Of a stretch of DNA of 64,000 nt, positions 42,540 through 50,922 are shown one piece after another. The translations under genes were made by a program, and so were the position numbers. Origin of the DNA: JAEVLT01 sp044598425 (lineage in GTDB: Bacteria; Bacillota; Bacilli; Bacillales; Cytobacillaceae). How positions within the stretch are numbered: the stretch's first letter is position 1; every line of letters begins with the position of its first letter. The notes below the pieces were generated by a model. It saw only the letters and a program-made list of their open reading frames with translations, was not told the DNA's origin and did no database searches. Location of the stretch: positions 2,170,001-2,234,000 of the forward strand of contig CP172536.1 in NCBI GenBank assembly GCA_044598425.1, read 5' to 3'.

Positions 42540-43472
42540 CTAGGCCATCACCCCCTTAAAGTCCGTAGGTACTGTAATACCTTTCTTTAGTTGTTTTAAT
42601 AACTGGTATTCTTCGCTGGTTACGGTCTTTACTTTGTTTACATGTTCCCAGCTGCCGCTGTCGGTATATTCCATTCGGAAGTATGGCCCGAATACTGGTA
42701 AGTTCGCTTCGATCTGGTCCGCTAGCTGTTCCATACCGTCCTTTAATTCTGGGTTCGCTTTCGTAAGCTTGCTTCGCATACTATAGACGTACCGAAGGTT
42801 AAATAGGTCCGTTTTCCATAAGCCATTAGAAGCCATTCCCAGCAGCATACCCCCGCGCTGTACGTCTTTCGCCAGTCCGTTTTTAGCTGGTACCTGGGCG
42901 TACTTTTCGATTACCCAGCCGAAAGGAGTTTTAATAAATTTACCGTTTTCCCCGTAAAGTTCGTTAGGCATATCGGAATAAAAGGGCGTTTCTGAAAAAG
43001 GTATGATCTTATCCTTATACCAGTCGCTTAATAGGTTCTGGTCTATTTCGGCTAGTCTAGTAGAAAAGCGGGTAATACGGTTATTAAAGGCTATGGCGTG
43101 TGCGTCTAGGTCGTCCTGGGCGCCCCTATGAAGGCCTTCGGTAAAGAATGAAATATCAATGTATTTCATAAGTGTATGATGTTTAAATTCTTTCATAGCA
43201 TTGTTAAAGGTTAAGGTAAGCAGCCTTTCAAATTCTGCCTTATCTGTTAGGTAGTCGCCTGTAATCTTTTTATTATTCCGGCGTACCATGTCTAGCTTTA
43301 CTTTTGCTTCGTAGCTTTCCTTCGTGTCCAGGAAGCCCTGGCTAGTCGTTATAAGCCATATTAATTCTTGTATATCGGTAGCAGCTTCCCAGCTGTAAAA
43401 CTTCCCTTTACTCATTCGTAAGCTGTTTATGGCTTCTTCATAGCCAGATACTTTGTAAAGTTTGAATTCCAT
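42540..43472 (-). CDS. Divergent ThyX-like protein
   Basis: A 310-residue protein. LHRGAQDDLDAHAIAFNNRITRFS resembles the flavin-dependent thymidylate synthase signature (R-H-R..S-x-N-x-x-S-x-R-Y-S) but with several key positions changed. The C-terminal NLRYVYSMRSK ... GMEQLADQIEANLPVFG resembles the ThyX helix near its active site. It may be an active but divergent ThyX, or a relative adapted to another pyrimidine. Resemblance is by eye only. Confidence 0.5.
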   Translation of the reverse strand: MEFKLYKVSGYEEAINSLRMSKGKFYSWEAATDIQELIWLITTSQGFLDTKESYEAKVKLDMVRRNNKKITGDYLTDKAEFERLLTLTFNNAMKEFKHHTLMKYIDISFFTEGLHRGAQDDLDAHAIAFNNRITRFSTRLAEIDQNLLSDWYKDKIIPFSETPFYSDMPNELYGENGKFIKTPFGWVIEKYAQVPAKNGLAKDVQRGGMLLGMASNGLWKTDLFNLRYVYSMRSKLTKANPELKDGMEQLADQIEANLPVFGPYFRMEYTDSGSWEHVNKVKTVTSEEYQLLKQLKKGITVPTDFKGVMA

Positions 43473-43474
43473 TT

Positions 43475-43645
43475 TTACAATTCCTTTCGGTAAATAATCA
43501 TGGCCGAGAAGTAGAAGCCCGTAGGCGTTGCTATAGTAGTATATTTTATGTCTACTAGCGTACCGTCCAGCGTACGTAATTCCTGGTTTACCTGGCTTTC
43601 CAGCGCCTTAAAGGTTTCGGCCCCTCTTATTATGATCTGTTCCAT
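43475..43645 (-). CDS. Cse60/DUF2758-like small protein
   Basis: A 56-residue protein, MEQIIIRGAETFKALESQVN, then DIKYTTIATPTGFYFSAMIIY. This alpha-beta-beta pattern with a closing SAMIIY strand fits the DUF2758/Cse60 family, which is frequent in Bacillus phages and genomes. GGGGGAC ribosome binding site. Function unknown. Confidence 0.7.
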   Translation of the reverse strand: MEQIIIRGAETFKALESQVNQELRTLDGTLVDIKYTTIATPTGFYFSAMIIYRKEL

Positions 43646-43654
43646 ATTGTCCCC

Positions 43655-45361
43655 CTATAGCGGTAAGTCGAATAGCTGCGTATTAAGTAAGAAGTCTTCT
43701 ATTTCCATAGCTTTATTTTTCTGCTTACGTGGCAGCTGCAGCCCCAAGCGGGTATAAACCTTTCGACGGCTGTAATACTGGTCCTGGAATACCCCTACTT
43801 CGAAGTCTACGTAGTCGTACCAGGTAGCCTTTTTGTCTGGGTTCTTAGGGTCTGGCCGCATGATACGCCCTATTTCCTGTTCTACGCTGGCCCCGTTCCT
43901 GGTTCCTGCAGCGTCGCCCCGTTTCGGCGTTACCATATGGCCTATATTCAAGTGCGGAATGTCCAGTCCTTCGCGGGCCAGCTGCGTAGCGAAAAGAATA
44001 TCAATTTTACGATCTGTAGCCAGCTGCATAATTTCTTTACGCTGCGCGGCTGTTACTTGCCAGTCTGCTAGTTCCTGGTCGGTATATTGTGCTACTTGTA
44101 CCTGCCAGCGTTGTAGCTTCTGGTTATAGCGTAGGTCGTTCGCTTCCCCAGCGTCTACTAGCTGCTGGGCGTTTTTCTGGCCCTTTGCTACGCGCCAGGT
44201 CCATTTACTTATACCGCCATGTACTACAGCCATACGGGGTACTACGCCCCAGCGGGCCATAGCCTGCTTTTCTACCAGGTCCCGAAGGACGAAGCAATAG
44301 CGGACGCTTTCGGCCAGTACGATACTGTAATTATGTGCTGCATTGTCTAGGATAGTTTCGGCTACTAGCTTCGCCCTGGGTACGTCGCTTATAAGGTCTT
44401 TCATAAGGCCCGTATAGTCAAGGTCTTCCCCGCCTGCGTCTACGTTTTCTAGTTCTTCGTCGTAGTCGCTGGCTTTTTCTTTGTCGAAAGCAGTATAAAT
44501 AAATTTTACTTCTGGCTTTACCAGGCGCCCGCTATCGTAAAGGCCGTCCCTAGTTATCTCGTAAGCTATCGGTCCTACGCCGAAAAATAGATAGGCTTCT
44601 AATAGGTCCTTACGGTCCGGGGTAGCTGTTATGCCTAGCATATTTACGGCTGGGAATTGCCCGGCTACGTCGATAAAAGCAGGCGCCGGGAAGTGGTGCG
44701 CTTCGTCTATAACTATGGTACCGATAATAGGCTTAAGTCCTTCTATTATCTGCGGGTTTTTCTGCAGCGTCTGTACTGTCGCTACTATAAGCTTCCCGTC
44801 CCCGTAGTCTTTCTTTCCGTCCCCCAGTACCCCTACGCGGCCTACGCCTTTAAGGTACTTTTCGGCGTTCGCTTTTGATTGGTAAAGTAGGTCGGTAGTA
44901 TGCGTAAGCCATAAGGCGGGTACGCCCTTTTCCATTATGTACCGCATACCTATAAGAGTTTTACCGCTGCCAGCTGGTGCTACCAGTACCTTATTTCTAA
45001 GGGGTACTATAGCTTCCAGGGCTGGCTTCTGATCTTCTTTAAGGGCGTACTGTTCGTTCCAGGGTCCGAAGTCTACAGGCTGGCCTTCTGTCTGCCGCCT
45101 TATAATTACTTTACCTGGGTCCAGGCCCTGGGTCTTAAGGATTTCTTTAAGCTGTTCTTCGAAGCCGCGGGGCGCGATTACGTCCCCCATATCGTAGAAG
45201 AAAAGCTTAAGCTTCTGATCTATTCCGTAGGTAGGTTGCCTTTTCTTTTTCCGGGCGATATAGGCCGGGTTATCCATAGTAAGGGCTTTTGTTACGGCGC
45301 CCTTTAAAGGTACCGAAGCGCCCCTTATGCGTATGTTATTGGTTATAAAAATTTGTAACAA
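43655..45361 (-). CDS. SF2 DNA helicase (DEAH box)
   Basis: A 568-residue helicase from a TTG start overlapping the resolvase gene by 19 bases. Motif I VLVAPAGSGKTLIGM, motif II VIDEAHHFP, motif III GITATPD, and the C-terminal QEIGRIMRPDP motif VI. RadD/SSL2-like; used for fork restart or recombination. It lies between nuclease and ThyX-like genes. Confidence 0.93.
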   Translation of the reverse strand: MLQIFITNNIRIRGASVPLKGAVTKALTMDNPAYIARKKKRQPTYGIDQKLKLFFYDMGDVIAPRGFEEQLKEILKTQGLDPGKVIIRRQTEGQPVDFGPWNEQYALKEDQKPALEAIVPLRNKVLVAPAGSGKTLIGMRYIMEKGVPALWLTHTTDLLYQSKANAEKYLKGVGRVGVLGDGKKDYGDGKLIVATVQTLQKNPQIIEGLKPIIGTIVIDEAHHFPAPAFIDVAGQFPAVNMLGITATPDRKDLLEAYLFFGVGPIAYEITRDGLYDSGRLVKPEVKFIYTAFDKEKASDYDEELENVDAGGEDLDYTGLMKDLISDVPRAKLVAETILDNAAHNYSIVLAESVRYCFVLRDLVEKQAMARWGVVPRMAVVHGGISKWTWRVAKGQKNAQQLVDAGEANDLRYNQKLQRWQVQVAQYTDQELADWQVTAAQRKEIMQLATDRKIDILFATQLAREGLDIPHLNIGHMVTPKRGDAAGTRNGASVEQEIGRIMRPDPKNPDKKATWYDYVDFEVGVFQDQYYSRRKVYTRLGLQLPRKQKNKAMEIEDFLLNTQLFDLPL

Positions 45362-45849
45362 TTCATTACCCCCTTAAGGTCGTACGTTCTTTCGGTTTCT
45401 TTCGGAAGTAGGGGTAGCGCTATGGCCGGGAAGACCCCGCTTTCGAATTCTTCCAGGTGGATATACTGGCGGCCCCTGGTCTTCATATATGCCAGCGCCC
45501 TTACCAGTCGGAAGCAGTAGGCCTTATCCTGGCCCCTGGCTTCGTCTAAGAAGCTTACGAATACTAGGCCATAGTTTCGGGTTATTACCCTTTCGAAGTC
45601 TACCAGGCCCTTAAGCTGCGAAGGTCTTAAAAAAGCTAGCTGGAAGTCGTCGCCTTCGGTCCGCTTATGTTCGGCCAGTACGTTTATTTCTTCTAAAAGT
45701 ATTAATTCGTCGCCTGGTCTATTGCCGCCCCCGCCGTCTGGTAGTCGGAAGCGCCATACGTTCGGAAGCTTTCGCCAGCTGCGGCGTATTTCGTCCTGGA
45801 AGTCCTGGCCCCGCTGCTGGCGTTCCTTCTGTAAATTCCTGTGGGGCAT
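45343..45849 (-). CDS. RecU/Hjc-type nuclease or resolvase
   Basis: A 168-residue protein: RGQDFQDEIRRSWRK near the start, then PGDELILLEEINVLAEHKRT with a likely PD-(D/E)xK core (D..E-x-K) and FLRPSQLKGLVDFERV, a pattern seen in phage Holliday-junction resolvases. Probably resolves recombination intermediates. Paired with the helicase and the Mre11/Rad50-like set. Confidence 0.75.
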   Translation of the reverse strand: MPHRNLQKERQQRGQDFQDEIRRSWRKLPNVWRFRLPDGGGGNRPGDELILLEEINVLAEHKRTEGDDFQLAFLRPSQLKGLVDFERVITRNYGLVFVSFLDEARGQDKAYCFRLVRALAYMKTRGRQYIHLEEFESGVFPAIALPLLPKETERTYDLKGVMNCYKFL

Positions 45850-46424
45850 TAGTTACGGCCTAACAGGTTAAGCAGCCCGGCCTGTACGTAAGCTTTCGCC
45901 TGTACCTGGTCCCCAGCTTTTACGGCTGCTTCGTATTCGTCTTTCGCCCAGAAGCTTTTTTGTTCCAGCTGCAGCAGTTCGCTTTCTACTTCTGCCATTT
46001 GCTTACGTTCTTCCTGGGCTGCCATTCTGGCATAGGCTTTTCTGCTTTCTTCGTTGGTTAAGCTGATCTTTTCCCCGTTTACCATTACGTACTGGCTGCG
46101 GCTTTCCCCGCGAATATTCATAATAGCTTCACTTTCTTTTAGTTCTATGGCTGTTTCTAGTTCCCGCTTACGCTTAAGAAGGCTTAATTTTTCGCCGTAT
46201 GCTTTTTCCCGGCCCTGGGCTTTTTCGATAATGTCACTTACGGAAGCGTCCAGCTGGGCTACAGTGTCCGCTAGTTTTTCCGGCGCGATTACTGGCGCGA
46301 ATTGCGTAGGTACCTGGTACCCTTTCGCTGCTGTTATTAAAGTTTCCGCAGCTGCTACTACGTCCGCTTCCCCGAATTGATTAATTAATAAAGCGATCTG
46401 GTCTTTAACTTGCTCGTTTGCCAT
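45849..46424 (-). CDS. Coiled-coil hypothetical protein
   Basis: A 191-residue helical protein with a central coiled coil (LSLLKRKRELETAIELKESE) and EERKQMAEVESELLQLEQKS. Likely an accessory of the neighbouring recombination proteins. TAATG-type coupling with the resolvase gene. Confidence 0.75.
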   Translation of the reverse strand: MANEQVKDQIALLINQFGEADVVAAAETLITAAKGYQVPTQFAPVIAPEKLADTVAQLDASVSDIIEKAQGREKAYGEKLSLLKRKRELETAIELKESEAIMNIRGESRSQYVMVNGEKISLTNEESRKAYARMAAQEERKQMAEVESELLQLEQKSFWAKDEYEAAVKAGDQVQAKAYVQAGLLNLLGRN

Positions 46425-46427
46425 TGT

Positions 46428-46718
46428 TTAATTTTCCCCTTTCGCTACTACTAGCTTTTCTATTTTGATATGGCCCGCTGCTACGCTATCTACTTCCAGT
46501 TCTATAAATTCCATATTTCTATAGCCTGGCGTAAAGCGTTCTTCTTCGTCCCTGTCGGAATTGTAGCGCGCTACGGTAATTGTAAGCGGCGTATATTCGG
46601 TTACGATTGCCGCCCAGGCGTAGCTTCCGTTACATGGCTGCCAGTTTGACGCTGTTACTTTTACAGGCGTCCCAGGCGCCAGGGCTTGCATATCGAATTG
46701 CGGCTTATTTATAAGCAT
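46428..46718 (-). CDS. Hypothetical beta-rich protein
   Basis: A 96-residue protein (MLINKPQFDMQALAPGTPVK); small-barrel-like strand pattern. No family recognised. Confidence 0.7.
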   Translation of the reverse strand: MLINKPQFDMQALAPGTPVKVTASNWQPCNGSYAWAAIVTEYTPLTITVARYNSDRDEEERFTPGYRNMEFIELEVDSVAAGHIKIEKLVVAKGEN

Positions 46719-46719
46719 A

Positions 46720-46944
46720 TTACCGCCCCTTTCTGATCTTATTTTTTGTTCTTACTGCCAGGAAGTACCCAGCTGTAGGCCTGCCGTATTCGTCCCAGGC
46801 TGTAGCCCGCTGTATGGTATAGCTTCCGCAGTTTTCGCAGCTGGTTTTACAAGTTGCTTCGTCCAGCCATTTAAAGCTTAATTCTTCCAGGCTTTCGGTA
46901 GCTACGTGTATATGGCCGCAGTTTCCGCATTTCCAGCCTTTCAT
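46720..46944 (-). CDS. Zinc-ribbon protein, 74 residues
   Basis: MKGWKCGNCGHIHVATESLE and, later, CKTSCENCGSYTIQ give two Cys pairs of a zinc ribbon. It is the first gene of the leftward early block after the operator at 47,040, so it may be a transcription-related factor. Confidence 0.75.
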   Translation of the reverse strand: MKGWKCGNCGHIHVATESLEELSFKWLDEATCKTSCENCGSYTIQRATAWDEYGRPTAGYFLAVRTKNKIRKGR

Positions 46945-47016
46945 TTTGTCGCCCCCTATCGGTTTTTGCTGTCAATAAAAGACGATTGATTTTTATAGAA
47001 AATACTTGGAATAAAT

Positions 47017-47054
47017 TGTATAACTAAGTCATAAACCATATGACTAGTAGTCAT
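47017..47054 (-). promoter_or_regulatory. Remote repressor operator and candidate early promoter
   Basis: ATGACT-AGT-AGTCAT at 47,040-47,054 is a perfect member of the ATGAC-N5-GTCAT family found at the repressor locus. On the minus strand it covers the -35 position of a weak promoter whose -10 is TATACA (47,017-47,022). On the plus strand it lies 25 bases before the gene at 47,080. Either or both could be controlled. Confidence 0.6.
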
Positions 47055-47079
47055 TAAAAATGAAAGGAAGTTGAAAAAT

Positions 47080-47391
47080 ATGACTAAAAAATTTCTAGCG
47101 TTTTTCGTTCTACTATTTACTAGCTTTCTAGGATTGTTCCGTAAAAAACGCCGCCCTGCCCGTAAGCCTTCTTCCCGTTTAAGTTCATTTCCTGCCAGGG
47201 TTCGCCCGTCTATAGTTCCTTCGCCGCCTACTGTCCAGAAGTTACAGCCTGTTATAAACATTTACCCGGCTGCTGTTTCAGTTCCGGCCATAGACTTTCG
47301 AAAGCCTGCGGACGATCTTAAAGAAATGTTTCAAGTATGGAAGCGTAATATGGAAGAATACGACGCGCTGCGGCAGCGTCTTACTGGGTAA
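47080..47391 (+). CDS. Lone plus-strand membrane protein in the early region
   Basis: A 103-residue protein, ATG at 47,080 with AAAGGAAG nine bases before. An N-terminal membrane helix (FLAFFVLLFTSFLGLF) is followed by a basic, Ser/Pro-rich stretch (RKKRRPARKPSSRLSS) and an amphipathic C-terminus. It runs against all surrounding genes, has a repressor-type operator just upstream, and overlaps the next minus gene tail to tail. These traits suit a prophage-expressed membrane protein such as a superinfection-exclusion factor, but there is no homology evidence. Confidence 0.65.
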   Translation: MTKKFLAFFVLLFTSFLGLFRKKRRPARKPSSRLSSFPARVRPSIVPSPPTVQKLQPVINIYPAAVSVPAIDFRKPADDLKEMFQVWKRNMEEYDALRQRLTG

Positions 47392-47818
47392 GCCCGTCTA
47401 TTTCTGCCGTAGGTATCTTCTTAAGTTCCTTAAAGTAGCGGCTTAAGTCGTACAGGCTTACGTACCCGCAGCCCTTACTACGCCTTCCCATACGCCAGTA
47501 TTTTATTTCTATACCGCCGTCTATCATTCGGGCCGATACTTCGAAGCCTTTAAGCTTCTTTACGAAGTCCGAAGCTGTTTTATAGTCGATTATCATACCG
47601 CCCACATAAGCAGGAATAGTACGGGTTACGTTATACCTTTCCTGCAGCAGTCTATTTTCTTCTAGGGCTGCTTTATCTTTCTGCGGTATAGCGCCCATGT
47701 TTACCTGTCTGCCGCCGTACTTTTTTACGATTTTCGCAGCTGCAGCAGCCGAAGCCTTTTTTACTTCTTTCATTTCTGCCTTTACGTCGTTTATGTCCCC
47801 CGCCGTAATTCGTATCAT
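47381..47818 (-). CDS. Hypothetical protein, 145 residues
   Basis: Alpha/beta protein MIRITAGDINDVKAEMKEVK with a middle strand-rich region (PAYVGGMIIDYKTASDFVKK). No family recognised; placed directly after the Mre11-like gene with an ATGA overlap (47,815-47,818), so it may take part in that nuclease complex. Confidence 0.7.
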   Translation of the reverse strand: MIRITAGDINDVKAEMKEVKKASAAAAAKIVKKYGGRQVNMGAIPQKDKAALEENRLLQERYNVTRTIPAYVGGMIIDYKTASDFVKKLKGFEVSARMIDGGIEIKYWRMGRRSKGCGYVSLYDLSRYFKELKKIPTAEIDGLTQ

Positions 47819-48798
47819 ATGGTAGCCTTCGCTTCGTTTATCTTTTGTAAAGCGATCTTTACTACGTCCGCTTTAAGTCCTTCGGCGTCCGCGATCTGTT
47901 CTACTATGCTGTCTATATCCAGCAGTACCGCTTCCCCGGTCTGGGTCTGTATTAGTGCGCTGAATTGTTCCATAGCGTACTGGCGCTTCGCTTCGGCTTC
48001 TATTTTGCTGCGGTCCAGTATTTCGCTTCCAGGCTTCGCGCTTTCTAATTTAATCAGCTGCAGCTTCTTCTGTTTATTGGACCCTATCGTAATAAGCAGG
48101 GCCTGTATATCCCTTTCCATTTCCCCTACGGAAGCAGCCAGGCGGGTAAGGCTTCCGCAGTTTACGAATACCTTACCGTCGAAGCGTTCATAAATTCCGT
48201 AGCCTATATGGTCGTGGCCTGTAAGTACCAGGTCTGCCGTAGTCTGTACGTCCTGTACCAGCGTAAAGCGATCAAAAGGCGGCGTATGATCTAATAACAT
48301 GCCATGCGCTACGTGTACCTTAAAGTAGTCGCTAGGCGGTTCTGTACCTGGGCTGTAGCCGAAGCCGTCCCGGTCTATTTGGCTGTCGAAAGGCGAAAAG
48401 CTTACGGCTACGTTTACTTCCCCGCCGCCCCGAAGGGCTATAAAGTCGTTACGATCTTGTACTACTGTAAGCTGCGGTACCAGTCTTTCCAGCAGGGCCA
48501 GGCTAGTACGCCAGTAGGTACTTAAGTTATAGCCGTATATGTCATGGTTTCCAGGCGTCGTATAGATAGGTACAGGGCTTTCTGCGAATACGTCCGCGAA
48601 TTCTAAAAGGACCCCGGTACTTACTTCTGGCCTGTCGAAAATATCCCCAGCGCATAAAATAGCTTTTACGTCGTGCCTTTTTGCCATCTGGTAAACTTCC
48701 CGAAGCTTCGCTATAAGGGCTTCCTTATAGTCGTCTAGGCGGTTCCTGGGGTTCGTCCCGCGTATATGCAAGTCCCCGATATATAAAAGCCTTATCAT
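47815..48798 (-). CDS. Mre11/SbcD-like exonuclease
   Basis: A 327-residue calcineurin-type metallophosphoesterase: GDLHIRG (motif I), LCAGDIFDRPE (II), TPGNHDIYG (III) and LVLTGHDHIGYG (V). The set is complete for an active nuclease. It should pair with the two Rad50/SbcC-like half genes at 49.2 and 50.9 kb to process DNA ends during phage recombination-dependent replication. Confidence 0.92.
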   Translation of the reverse strand: MIRLLYIGDLHIRGTNPRNRLDDYKEALIAKLREVYQMAKRHDVKAILCAGDIFDRPEVSTGVLLEFADVFAESPVPIYTTPGNHDIYGYNLSTYWRTSLALLERLVPQLTVVQDRNDFIALRGGGEVNVAVSFSPFDSQIDRDGFGYSPGTEPPSDYFKVHVAHGMLLDHTPPFDRFTLVQDVQTTADLVLTGHDHIGYGIYERFDGKVFVNCGSLTRLAASVGEMERDIQALLITIGSNKQKKLQLIKLESAKPGSEILDRSKIEAEAKRQYAMEQFSALIQTQTGEAVLLDIDSIVEQIADAEGLKADVVKIALQKINEAKATI

Positions 48799-48811
48799 AG
48801 CCCCTGCCCCC

Positions 48812-49198
48812 TTAATGGACGCCCTGGGCGGTTTCTGGCTGTTCTTTCTTATCTGCCATTTCTACCTTCGTTACAGTTACTACGCCAGTATGTTTATTAA
48901 TGCTGTAGTCTGCGGCCTGCTTTTCTAGGTCGATACCCGCAGAAGTTACGGCGTCTTTCCAGGCTGCATTAAATAGATTTTTAAGTCCGTCCTGCTTTTC
49001 CTTAAATTGTTCTTCCAGGGCTTCCGCTGCTTTTTTGGTTGCTACTTCTACTTCGTGGTCCAGTTTTTCCCTGGCGTCTTGCAGCTGCTTAAGTTCCAGG
49101 CGGGCCGCTTCGCTGATCTTGCCTACTTCTACTTCCTTAATTTCTGCGCCGAAAAGGCCGCCTACGATTACCTTTTTAATTTCACATTTAATACACAT
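48812..49198 (-). CDS. Coiled-coil hypothetical protein
   Basis: A 128-residue protein. Two N-terminal cysteines (MCIKCEIKKV) and a long helix (ARLELKQLQDAREKLDHEVE). It lies between the Mre11-like gene and the Rad50 C-terminal half gene, so it may be part of the same complex. Confidence 0.7.
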   Translation of the reverse strand: MCIKCEIKKVIVGGLFGAEIKEVEVGKISEAARLELKQLQDAREKLDHEVEVATKKAAEALEEQFKEKQDGLKNLFNAAWKDAVTSAGIDLEKQAADYSINKHTGVVTVTKVEMADKKEQPETAQGVH

Positions 49199-49232
49199 TG
49201 TTTTTCTTCCCCTTTCCCTTATGGATAAATTT

Positions 49233-49868
49233 TTATATGGCTTTTACTTCGCTGGCCCCGTTCTTCTGGGTTACGCCTATACTTACGTCCCCTATTTCGG
49301 CCAGGTGCGCGTTATGCGTGATTAAAATTATCTGTCGGTTAAACTGCTGGCTGTATTCCTTTAGGAAGTAAGCGACGTTCGGCGCGTATTCCTGGCTTAC
49401 GTGTTTCCCTACTTCGTCCAGGAAAAGCGGGCCAGTCGTTCCCGAAAGTTCCCCTACTGCCAGGCGAAGCGCCAGGCTTACTACGTCGGCTACCCCGCCG
49501 CCGCGGTCATAGTCTGGCGGCTTAAGCTGGGTTATTACCCCTTCGCTTTCTAGCCAGTATTCCGCTACGGGCTGGTTCGCCTTTACTTCAAGGCCTATCA
49601 TAAATTTATAATCTTTATCGAATACTACCGTTAAGGCCTGGGTTACGATTTCTTCTATACGCTGTTTTGACTGCTGGCGGGCGTAGTCGCTGGTTTTTTG
49701 TAAAAGTATCTGTACCAGGTCAAAAGCACCTAGCTTCTGGTCTGCAGCGTCCCAGCGGGTTAAGGCGTCGGCCAACTGCTGCTTTAATAAGTCGCGCTGC
49801 CCTTCTTTGGCTGCGATCTTCTGGGCTGCTGTCCGAAGGTCCGCTTTAATTTTCATAAGCTTATACAT
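49233..49868 (-). CDS. Rad50/SbcC-like ATPase, C-terminal half
   Basis: About 211 residues from the ATG at 49,868 behind an AGGGGGAAG ribosome binding site (an ATG at 49,883 precedes that site). A coiled-coil N-terminus is followed by the ABC signature-like GGGVADVVSLALRLAVGEL and Walker B/D-loop PLFLDEVGKHV, then QIILITHNAHLAEIGD. This is the C-lobe of an SMC/Rad50 ATPase without its N-lobe, which is encoded separately at 50,919-52,322. Confidence 0.85.
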   Translation of the reverse strand: MYKLMKIKADLRTAAQKIAAKEGQRDLLKQQLADALTRWDAADQKLGAFDLVQILLQKTSDYARQQSKQRIEEIVTQALTVVFDKDYKFMIGLEVKANQPVAEYWLESEGVITQLKPPDYDRGGGVADVVSLALRLAVGELSGTTGPLFLDEVGKHVSQEYAPNVAYFLKEYSQQFNRQIILITHNAHLAEIGDVSIGVTQKNGASEVKAI

Positions 49869-50070
49869 TTTCTTCCCCCTCACTTTCTACAGGCTGCAGC
49901 AGTAAGGCTTCTTCGTAGTTGATTTCTTCCCCGGTGCTTTCGTCTACGATATACAGGCGGCTACCGCCGTAGGCTAGGCCCCTGGCCCTTAAATAAGTCC
50001 CTGTAGCTTCCTGTACTTCCTGCAGCTGCTGGGCGGCCTTTATTAATTTGTTACGGGCTTCCTGGTTCAT
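49861..50070 (-). CDS. Hypothetical protein, 69 residues
   Basis: Starts MNQEARNKLIKAAQQLQEVQ; helical first half and an acidic end. Overlaps the next start by 8 bases. One of two short genes between the Rad50 halves; possibly a linker subunit. Confidence 0.7.
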   Translation of the reverse strand: MNQEARNKLIKAAQQLQEVQEATGTYLRARGLAYGGSRLYIVDESTGEEINYEEALLLQPVESEGEENV

Positions 50071-50083
50071 AAAGCAGGCCCCC

Positions 50084-50317
50084 TTATACTTGCGGTATTA
50101 AGCGTTCGACTTTATCCAGGTCCGCGTTTACCTTTTCTTCCAGCTTAAGAATTTCTTCGTTAATGGTTTCTGGGGTTACGCCTGCGGCTGCCATTTCGTT
50201 TACGGTTGCTTCTAGCTGCGTTTCTGCCGCTGTCTTTTGGGTTTCCGCTACAGTTTTAGCGTTTTCTGCTTTCTTAAGGTTTGCTTTCGCCATTTCGATA
50301 CGTGCTTTAATTTCCAT
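50084..50317 (-). CDS. Small coiled-coil protein, 77 residues
   Basis: MEIKARIEMAKANLKKAENA and EILKLEEKVNADLDKVERL give a nearly continuous coiled coil. Between the Rad50 half genes, it could supply part of the missing coiled-coil arm. TAATG-type coupling at 50,317. Confidence 0.7.
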   Translation of the reverse strand: MEIKARIEMAKANLKKAENAKTVAETQKTAAETQLEATVNEMAAAGVTPETINEEILKLEEKVNADLDKVERLIPQV

Positions 50318-50922
50318 TACTTTTTATCCCCTTTACTATGGTTTCTTTTAAGTGCTGGGTGATCTGGGCCAGCTTCCCGGAATATCTGTACTTCTAGTTC
50401 GGCGTCCTTACGTTCCTGGAAGTATCCCAGGCTGTACCGCTTGCCGCCATGAAAAGCCGAAGCATGCCAGCGCTGGCTAGCTTTATGGAAGTAAACGCCT
50501 TTTACGTCACTGGTCTTTTTATCGGTTCCCGCCGCTACTTCCTGGGCTGCTTTCGCTACTTCCCTGGTTACGTGCGTAGCATATGCTGGCGGGGTTACTT
50601 TCTGCGGCTGCAATTCGGTTATATTACCGTCTTTGTCTACCAGCTGTAAGTTTTTCCTGCGGCAGTCTAGCGTATTGCCGTTCTTCCAGACCAGCGTACT
50701 ACCTTTAGGTACGTCTACTAAAATTCTGTGTAGTAGTACCTGGCCGTCTTCTTTACCAGCCCTGGCGAATTTACGCCCTTTACGGTCCTTATGAAGTCCC
50801 CAGCGGGTTATAGCTTCCGCTTTTTCCTTCTGGTCCCAGTCGATTATTACTTTTTCTGCGCCCTGGCGGGTATGTATTTCGAATTCGAAAAAGTCCCCCC
50901 AGCTTCCCGCTGCATTGTTCAT
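50317..50922 (-). CDS. HNH/AP2-domain protein with altered HNH motif
   Basis: A 201-residue protein. Residues about 60-95 show LLHRILVDVP ... LVWKNGNTLDCRRKNLQ, an HNH homing-type fold in which the usual H-x-NGN histidine is replaced (WKNGN). An AP2 DNA-binding domain follows (DVKGVYFHKASQRWHASAF ... LGYFQERKDAE). It could be a homing endonuclease that has lost activity. It lies between the two Rad50 half genes, overlapping the N-half stop by ATGA. Confidence 0.82.
   Translation of the reverse strand: MNNAAGSWGDFFEFEIHTRQGAEKVIIDWDQKEKAEAITRWGLHKDRKGRKFARAGKEDGQVLLHRILVDVPKGSTLVWKNGNTLDCRRKNLQLVDKDGNITELQPQKVTPPAYATHVTREVAKAAQEVAAGTDKKTSDVKGVYFHKASQRWHASAFHGGKRYSLGYFQERKDAELEVQIFREAGPDHPALKRNHSKGDKK

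Noticed and set aside
46956..47261. 101-codon minus-strand frame around 47 kb
   Set aside because: No ribosome binding site; it overlaps the operator region and the plus-strand gene at 47,080, which has a proper start.
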